Shown piece by piece: positions 59,363 to 64,000 of a stretch of 64,000 nt of DNA. Origin of the DNA: an uncultured Collinsella sp. (GTDB lineage Bacteria; Actinomycetota; Coriobacteriia; Coriobacteriales; Coriobacteriaceae). The stretch is taken from NCBI GenBank assembly GCA_902493375.1, contig CABUPH010000002.1, positions 144,934-208,933 on the forward strand, read 5' to 3'. Both the position numbers and the translations under genes were made by a program. Within the stretch, counting starts at the first letter, position 1, and each line of letters opens with the position of its first letter. The notes beneath the pieces were generated by a model that ran no database searches, was not told where the DNA came from, and was given only the letters and a program-made list of their open reading frames with translations.

Positions 59363-60582
59363 GGGTGGACCACGCCGCGCCCCGGGCTGCCGGGGGAATC
59401 CTTTGCGCCCGTACGCATGGGGGCAGCGCGCAATCGCTCGGCATCGCTTGCGAAGGGGGCGCCTCCGACCTCATCGACTTCTCGGTGAACGTGAATCCGG
59501 CAGGCCCCTCGCCGCGCGCCGTCGCCGTAGCTTGCAAGGCGCTTTCTCGAATCGACGCCTACCCCGATAGGGAAAGCCTCGCCCTCGTTCGCGCCCTAGC
59601 GCGCGCCCAGGGCATTCCCGAAGATACTATCGTCTGCGGCGCGGGCGCGTCCGACATCATCTGGCGGCTCGCCGCGGCGGTGCGCCCGAAACGCATCGTC
59701 GTGTGCGCGCCGACGTTCTCTGAATATGCGGAGGCGGCATCGTACTACGGCGCATGCGTGCAGGAGTTCCCGCTCTCCGAAGCGGACGACTTCGACGTGC
59801 CCGCCTCCTTCGCCCGCGCGATCGAGGGGCCGGGAGACGTGGCGTACCTCTGCAATCCGAACAACCCTACGGGGCGTCTCGTCGACCCCAGCGTGATCGA
59901 TGCCGCGGCTTGCCGCTGCGAGCAGGTGGGCGCGCTGCTCGTCGTGGACGAGTGCTTCCTCGGATTTGCGCCCGACGCCCGCGAAAGGAGCTTGGCCGCA
60001 CGCGCCGCGTGTTCGCGCCATGTGGCCGTGCTCTCCGCGTTCACCAAGCTCTACGGAATGGCAGGGTTGCGGTTGGGATATCTGATCAGCGGAAACGCCC
60101 AACTCATCGAGGGGATTCGCCGGGCGGGGCAGGCATGGCCCGTCTCCTCGGTCGCCGAGGCCGCGGGCATCGCCGCCCTGGAAGACGTCGAATACGTCTC
60201 GCGCACGCGCGATGTATTGGCGGGCGAGCGAGCGTGGCTTTCCCACGAGCTCTCCTCGCTCGGGCTTTCCGTCGTGCCGTCGGATGCGAACTTCCTTTTA
60301 GTCTGCACGCCGGCGAAAGACATCCCCGAGCGCCTGTATAAACAGGGGGTTTTGGTTCGCACGTGCGACTCGTTTTCGGTACTGTCCCGTTTCTGGTGCC
60401 GCGTCGCGGTGCGCACGCGCAAGGAGAACGCCCGGCTTGTGATGGCGTTCAGTCGCGCGCTTCGGGCGGAAGGCGCATCGGGCGAAGGCGAACCCGACGA
60501 ACGGGGCGGCGCTTCTTGCAGCGGCGCTATGGCGGGCGCGGATGGCCGAGGCTCGGCGAAGGAGGTCGATACCCGTGGGTAG
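59359..60582 (+). CDS. cobD: L-threonine-O-3-phosphate decarboxylase
   Basis: A PLP enzyme that makes aminopropanol phosphate. It has 407 residues, aminotransferase fold class I. NPNNPTGRLV, the PLP Lys K230 in FTKLYGMAGLRLGY and a C-terminal arginine region are present. The last 45 residues are Gly/Ala-rich and beyond the family core. It overlaps cbiB and cbiP. Confidence 0.92.
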   Translation: MRVDHAAPRAAGGILCARTHGGSAQSLGIACEGGASDLIDFSVNVNPAGPSPRAVAVACKALSRIDAYPDRESLALVRALARAQGIPEDTIVCGAGASDIIWRLAAAVRPKRIVVCAPTFSEYAEAASYYGACVQEFPLSEADDFDVPASFARAIEGPGDVAYLCNPNNPTGRLVDPSVIDAAACRCEQVGALLVVDECFLGFAPDARERSLAARAACSRHVAVLSAFTKLYGMAGLRLGYLISGNAQLIEGIRRAGQAWPVSSVAEAAGIAALEDVEYVSRTRDVLAGERAWLSHELSSLGLSVVPSDANFLLVCTPAKDIPERLYKQGVLVRTCDSFSVLSRFWCRVAVRTRKENARLVMAFSRALRAEGASGEGEPDERGGASCSGAMAGADGRGSAKEVDTRG

Positions 60583-62074
60583 GGCTAAGCCCATCATGAT
60601 CCAGGGCACCATGTCGAACGCGGGGAAGAGCCTGCTTGCGGCGGGGCTGTGCCGCGTGCTTTCGCAGGACGGCCTGCGCGTGGCTCCCTTCAAGAGCCAG
60701 AACATGGCGCTCAACAGCGGTGTCACGGCCGACGGGCTCGAGATGGGGCGCGCCCAGATCATGCAGGCCGAGGCGTGCGGCATCGCGCCCGACGTGCGCA
60801 TGAACCCCATCCTGCTTAAGCCCGAAAGCGATCACCGAAGCCAGCTCATCGTGGCCGGCAAGGCGCAGGGAGCCTTCGCTGCGAGGGACTACTTCGCGCG
60901 AAAGAAGGCGCTCATGGCGCAGATTTTGGAGGCGTTCGATTCGCTCGCGGAGGAAAACGACGTCATCGTCATCGAGGGCGCCGGCAGCCCCGCCGAAATC
61001 AACCTTTCCGAAAACGACATCGTCAACATGGGGCTCGCGCGCGCCGTGTCCTCCCCCGTGCTGCTCGCGGGCGACATCGACCCAGGCGGGGTGTTTGCTC
61101 AGCTCTACGGCACGGTCGCGCTCTTTGCGCCCGAGGATCGCGCGCTTTTGCGGGGGCTTGTGGTGAACAAGTTCCGCGGCGATGTGGAAATCCTGCGCCC
61201 GGGTTTGGCCCCGCTCGAGAAGATGTGCGGGGTTCCCGTCGTGGGGGTCGTGCCGTATCTTACGCTCGACTTGGACGACGAGGACTCGCTCGCGCCGCGC
61301 CTATCTGCCCGCGAGGCGCGCGGCGTCATCGACGTCGCCGTCGTGCGCCTTCCGCATCTATCGAACTTCACTGACTTCGACCCGCTTTCGCGCGTGCCCG
61401 GCGTGGGCGTGCGCTACGTTTCCTCGACGACCGATCTGGGCCGACCCGACCTGGTGGTGCTCCCAGGCTCGAAGACCACGCTCGACGACGCGCGCTGGCT
61501 TGCGGCTAGCGGCATCGGAGCCTGTGTACGCGCGCTTTCGGGCGCGGGCACGCCGGTGCTCGGCATATGCGGAGGCTACCAGCTTTTGGGAGAAGAGCTT
61601 TCCGACCCGCACGGCAGGGAAGGCGCTGGCACCGCGCGCGGGCTCGGGCTCATCCCTGCAAGTACGGTGTTCAAGGAGGAAAAGCGCCTCGCCCAGTCGG
61701 AGCTGCGCATCATGGGCGCCCAAGGCGCGTTCTCGGTGTGGAACGGCATGACGGCTCGCGGGTACGAGATTCACGACGGCGAAACGACCGTCTCCTGCGC
61801 CCCTGCGGGCACGATTGGCGGCAAACCAGAAGGCGCGGCCTGCGGAAACGTGTTCGGAACCTATCTCCACGGCCTGTTCGACGAACCGGGGGTGGCGCTC
61901 GCCCTCGCGCGCTCGCTCGCGCGCATGCGCGGCCTGCCCGAGAGCGTCGTGGGTGCTGCGGGCGCAGCGTCCGCAGCCGATCACCGTGCGCGCGAGTTTG
62001 ACCGCCTGGCCGACGTCGTGCGCGGGGCGCTCGACATGGAGTATGTCTACCGCATTATCGAGGAGGGCGTATGA
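60575..62074 (+). CDS. cbiP: Cobyric acid synthase
   Basis: Amidates four side chains of adenosylcobyrinate diamide. It has 499 residues. The N-terminal MIQGTMSNAGKSLLAAGLCR and NMALNSG are the ATPase part. The glutaminase Cys is C332 in GICGGYQLLG. GTG start, with GGAGG 9 bases before. Overlaps cobD by 8 and cobA by 4. Confidence 0.95.
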   Translation: MGRAKPIMIQGTMSNAGKSLLAAGLCRVLSQDGLRVAPFKSQNMALNSGVTADGLEMGRAQIMQAEACGIAPDVRMNPILLKPESDHRSQLIVAGKAQGAFAARDYFARKKALMAQILEAFDSLAEENDVIVIEGAGSPAEINLSENDIVNMGLARAVSSPVLLAGDIDPGGVFAQLYGTVALFAPEDRALLRGLVVNKFRGDVEILRPGLAPLEKMCGVPVVGVVPYLTLDLDDEDSLAPRLSAREARGVIDVAVVRLPHLSNFTDFDPLSRVPGVGVRYVSSTTDLGRPDLVVLPGSKTTLDDARWLAASGIGACVRALSGAGTPVLGICGGYQLLGEELSDPHGREGAGTARGLGLIPASTVFKEEKRLAQSELRIMGAQGAFSVWNGMTARGYEIHDGETTVSCAPAGTIGGKPEGAACGNVFGTYLHGLFDEPGVALALARSLARMRGLPESVVGAAGAASAADHRAREFDRLADVVRGALDMEYVYRIIEEGV

Positions 62075-62586
62075 TCCACGTGTATCATGGCGACGGCAAA
62101 GGCAAGACCACGGCGGCGATGGGCCTCGCCCTTCGCATGCTCGCCGCAGGCCGCCGCGTCGTCGTCGTGCAGTTCCTGAAAGACGGCGAAAGCGGGGAGG
62201 CGCGCCTGCTCGCCGAGCATTTCGGCGTGCCCGTGTTCGCGGGGAAGGTGTCGGACAAGTTTACCTGGTCGATGACGTCGGAAGAACTTGCCGCGACGTG
62301 CGAGCTGCACGATGGGAACCTCGCTTCCGCGCTCGCCGAGCTCGAGGGCGCTCAGGAGGGGCTGCTCGTGCTCGATGAGGCGCTCGACGCGCTTTCGAAG
62401 GGGCTTGTCGACGAGGCGCTCGTGGACCGCGCGCTCGATATGTCCGCGCGCGGCGTCGAAGTAGCGCTCACCGGGCGCGCGCCTTCCCGCAAGATCGTGG
62501 AGAAGGCTGACTACATAACCGAGATGCGGTGCGAGAAACACCCCTACTCTCAGGGGATATGTGCAAGGGAAGGAGTGGAGTACTAG
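62071..62586 (+). CDS. cobA: Cob(I)yrinic acid a,c-diamide adenosyltransferase (CobA/CobO type)
   Basis: Adds the adenosyl group to the cobalt. It has 171 residues. P-loop HGDGKGKTT (6-14), VVVVQFLKDGESGE and LLVLDEALDALSKGLVD are typical. ATGA overlap with cbiP; cbiC starts directly after its stop. Confidence 0.94.
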   Translation: MIHVYHGDGKGKTTAAMGLALRMLAAGRRVVVVQFLKDGESGEARLLAEHFGVPVFAGKVSDKFTWSMTSEELAATCELHDGNLASALAELEGAQEGLLVLDEALDALSKGLVDEALVDRALDMSARGVEVALTGRAPSRKIVEKADYITEMRCEKHPYSQGICAREGVEY

Positions 62587-63228
62587 ATGGATTCCAAGGA
62601 GATGGCGCCCGGCGACATCGAGCGGCGCAGCTTCGAGATCATCACCGAAGAGCTTGGCGGCCGCACGTTCCCGCCGCTCGAAGAGCCCGTCGTGAAGCGC
62701 GTCATCCACACCACTGCCGACTTCTCGTACGCCGATTCCCTCGTGTTCACCCATGATGCCGCGCACTGTGCGCTCGACGCACTGCGCGCAGGGGCCACGG
62801 TGCTCACCGACACGAACATGGCGCTCGCAGGCATAAGCAAGCCCGCGCTCACGAAGCTCGGCTGCAAGGCCGTGTGCTACATGGCCGACCCTGATGTCGC
62901 CGCAACGGCGCGCGCCGCGGGCACGACTCGCGCCGTTGCGAGCATGGACAAAGCTTGCCGCATCGAGGGTCCGCTTATCGTGGCCGTCGGCAACGCTCCC
63001 ACAGCACTTCTGCGCCTCGCCGAGCTCATGGACGCGGGGAAGATCGCGCCCGCGCTCGTCGTTGGGGTGCCGGTTGGGTTTGTGAACGTGGTCGAGGCGA
63101 AAGAGGAGCTACTCGCGCGACGCGTGCCGGCCATCGTCGCGAGGGGTCGCAAGGGCGGCTCGACCGTGTCGGCCGCCATTATGAACGCGCTGCTCTACCA
63201 GATCACGCGCACGGGTGGCGCGAAGTGA
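62587..63228 (+). CDS. cbiC: Cobalt-precorrin-8 methylmutase
   Basis: Moves the methyl group from C11 to C12 to give cobyrinate. It has 213 residues. The catalytic His is H41 in RVIHTTADF, and the core has LTDTNMALAGI and AVGNAPTALLRL. GTGA overlap with cbiJ. Confidence 0.95.
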   Translation: MDSKEMAPGDIERRSFEIITEELGGRTFPPLEEPVVKRVIHTTADFSYADSLVFTHDAAHCALDALRAGATVLTDTNMALAGISKPALTKLGCKAVCYMADPDVAATARAAGTTRAVASMDKACRIEGPLIVAVGNAPTALLRLAELMDAGKIAPALVVGVPVGFVNVVEAKEELLARRVPAIVARGRKGGSTVSAAIMNALLYQITRTGGAK

Positions 63229-63998
63229 CGGCCCGCGCATCCGTGCCGGCGCTGCGCATCTTCGCCGGCACCACCGAGGGCCGCCTTCTGTGCGAATGGG
63301 CGAGCGGGTCGGGCATCCCCGCCCGTGCCTACGCGGCAACCGAGTACGGAGGAGAGCTCTTGGGCGAGCTTCCGGGCATCGAGGTGCATGCGGGCAGGCT
63401 CGACGATGCCGACATGGAGCGCGAGCTTTCCGGCGCGCGCGTCGTCGTCGACGCCACGCACCCCTTCGCTACGCTCGCAAGCGGCAACATCCGGGCCGCT
63501 TCGCTCGCCGTGGGTGCACGATGTCTGCGCCTTGCGCGCCCGGTCGAAGCGCTGCCCAAAGGCGTCGTGCCGGTCGCGTCGATCGCCTGCGCGGCGCGCT
63601 TTCTCTCCGAGAACCCGGGTCGCGCGCTTCTCACGACGGGGAGCAAGGAGCTTGCTCCCTACACGCGCGTCGCCGATTTCGCGGAGCGCTTCTTCGTGCG
63701 TGTGCTCCCGCTGCCCGGTGCTATAACGAAGTGCATCGACGCGGGGTTTTCGCCGTCGCACGTCATCGGCATGCAGGGGCCCTTCACCCGCGAGCTCAAC
63801 GAGGCGATGCTTCGGCAGGTGGGCGCCCAGTGGCTTGTGACCAAGGACTCGGGAACCGTAGGCGGCACGGCCGAGAAGCTTGCCGCCGCGCGCGACGTGG
63901 GAGCGCGCTGCATCGTGATCACCCGTCCCGCCGAGGGAGGCGGGGCCCTTTCGCTTCGGGAAGTGGAAGACGCGCTCTTACGGGAGTTCGCGCGCTAG
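63225..63998 (+). CDS. cbiJ: Cobalt-precorrin-6A reductase
   Basis: NAD(P)H-dependent reduction of the macrocycle. It has 257 residues. RIFAGTTEGRLL at the N-terminus, VDATHPFA, and TKDSGTVGGTAEKLAAA are CbiJ/CobK motifs. GTG start. The stop is two bases from the window end, so the operon may continue. Confidence 0.94.
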   Translation: MTARASVPALRIFAGTTEGRLLCEWASGSGIPARAYAATEYGGELLGELPGIEVHAGRLDDADMERELSGARVVVDATHPFATLASGNIRAASLAVGARCLRLARPVEALPKGVVPVASIACAARFLSENPGRALLTTGSKELAPYTRVADFAERFFVRVLPLPGAITKCIDAGFSPSHVIGMQGPFTRELNEAMLRQVGAQWLVTKDSGTVGGTAEKLAAARDVGARCIVITRPAEGGGALSLREVEDALLREFAR

Positions 63999-64000
63999 GC

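Overview
The window comes from a high-GC member of the Coriobacteriia (Actinomycetota), most likely Collinsella or a close relative. This is inferred from gene order and protein character, not from a database search. The actinobacterial order alaS-ruvX-mltG-aroK-aroB-pepQ-efp-nusB is present, together with a T-box-controlled ileS, a PTS-centred sugar metabolism and a cobalamin cluster of the anaerobic type.

Positions 1-41600 are a chromosomal backbone of moderately high GC. It opens with the 3' end of ftsH, then a DUF523/TudS-like protein and a convergent glycerol-dehydrogenase-like gene. Next come ileS behind a T-box leader, lspA-rluD, a family 2 glycosyltransferase, a small prepilin-type peptidase, a dGTPase-like HD protein and rarA. 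A general-stress block follows (DUF948 protein, RsbW-like protein, SigB-type sigma factor, AI-2E transporter), then the alaS to aroB-like block. After that are an M24 peptidase, efp, an Asp23-family protein, nusB, xseB, tlyA, nadK and recN. A divergent RpiR regulator faces a phosphotransferase region (fructose-type IIBCA enzyme, HPr, enzyme I, two 1-phosphofructokinase-like kinases). The block ends with cca, two identical tRNA-Glu(CTC) genes, a flippase-like membrane protein and a TetR regulator.

Positions 41601-64000 form a distinct island, visibly richer in G+C. A short remnant of an IS3-type transposase lies exactly at its left edge. The first part (minus strand) is a tetrapyrrole or corrinoid uptake operon behind a cobalamin riboswitch. 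It encodes a Tat-exported lipoprotein homologue of the cobaltochelatase CbiK, a small NEAT-like lipoprotein, a substrate-binding lipoprotein with an apparently related N-terminal domain, a BtuC/FecCD permease and an ATPase. The second part (plus strand) is a tightly overlapping 17-gene operon for anaerobic adenosylcobalamin synthesis: cbiF-D-L-G-H-ET-A, cobT-cobU-cobS, a CobU-like/CobC fusion, cbiB, cobD, cbiP, cobA, cbiC and cbiJ.

The least expected items are the exported CbiK with its paired NEAT-like domains, an AroB homologue that has lost all three zinc ligands, a 152-bp element with perfect 42-bp inverted arms, a palindromic repeat shared by that element and the coding sequence of the uptake ATPase, and a 163-bp imperfect inverted repeat around the recN terminator. 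No CRISPR array, intact insertion sequence, rRNA or origin was seen.
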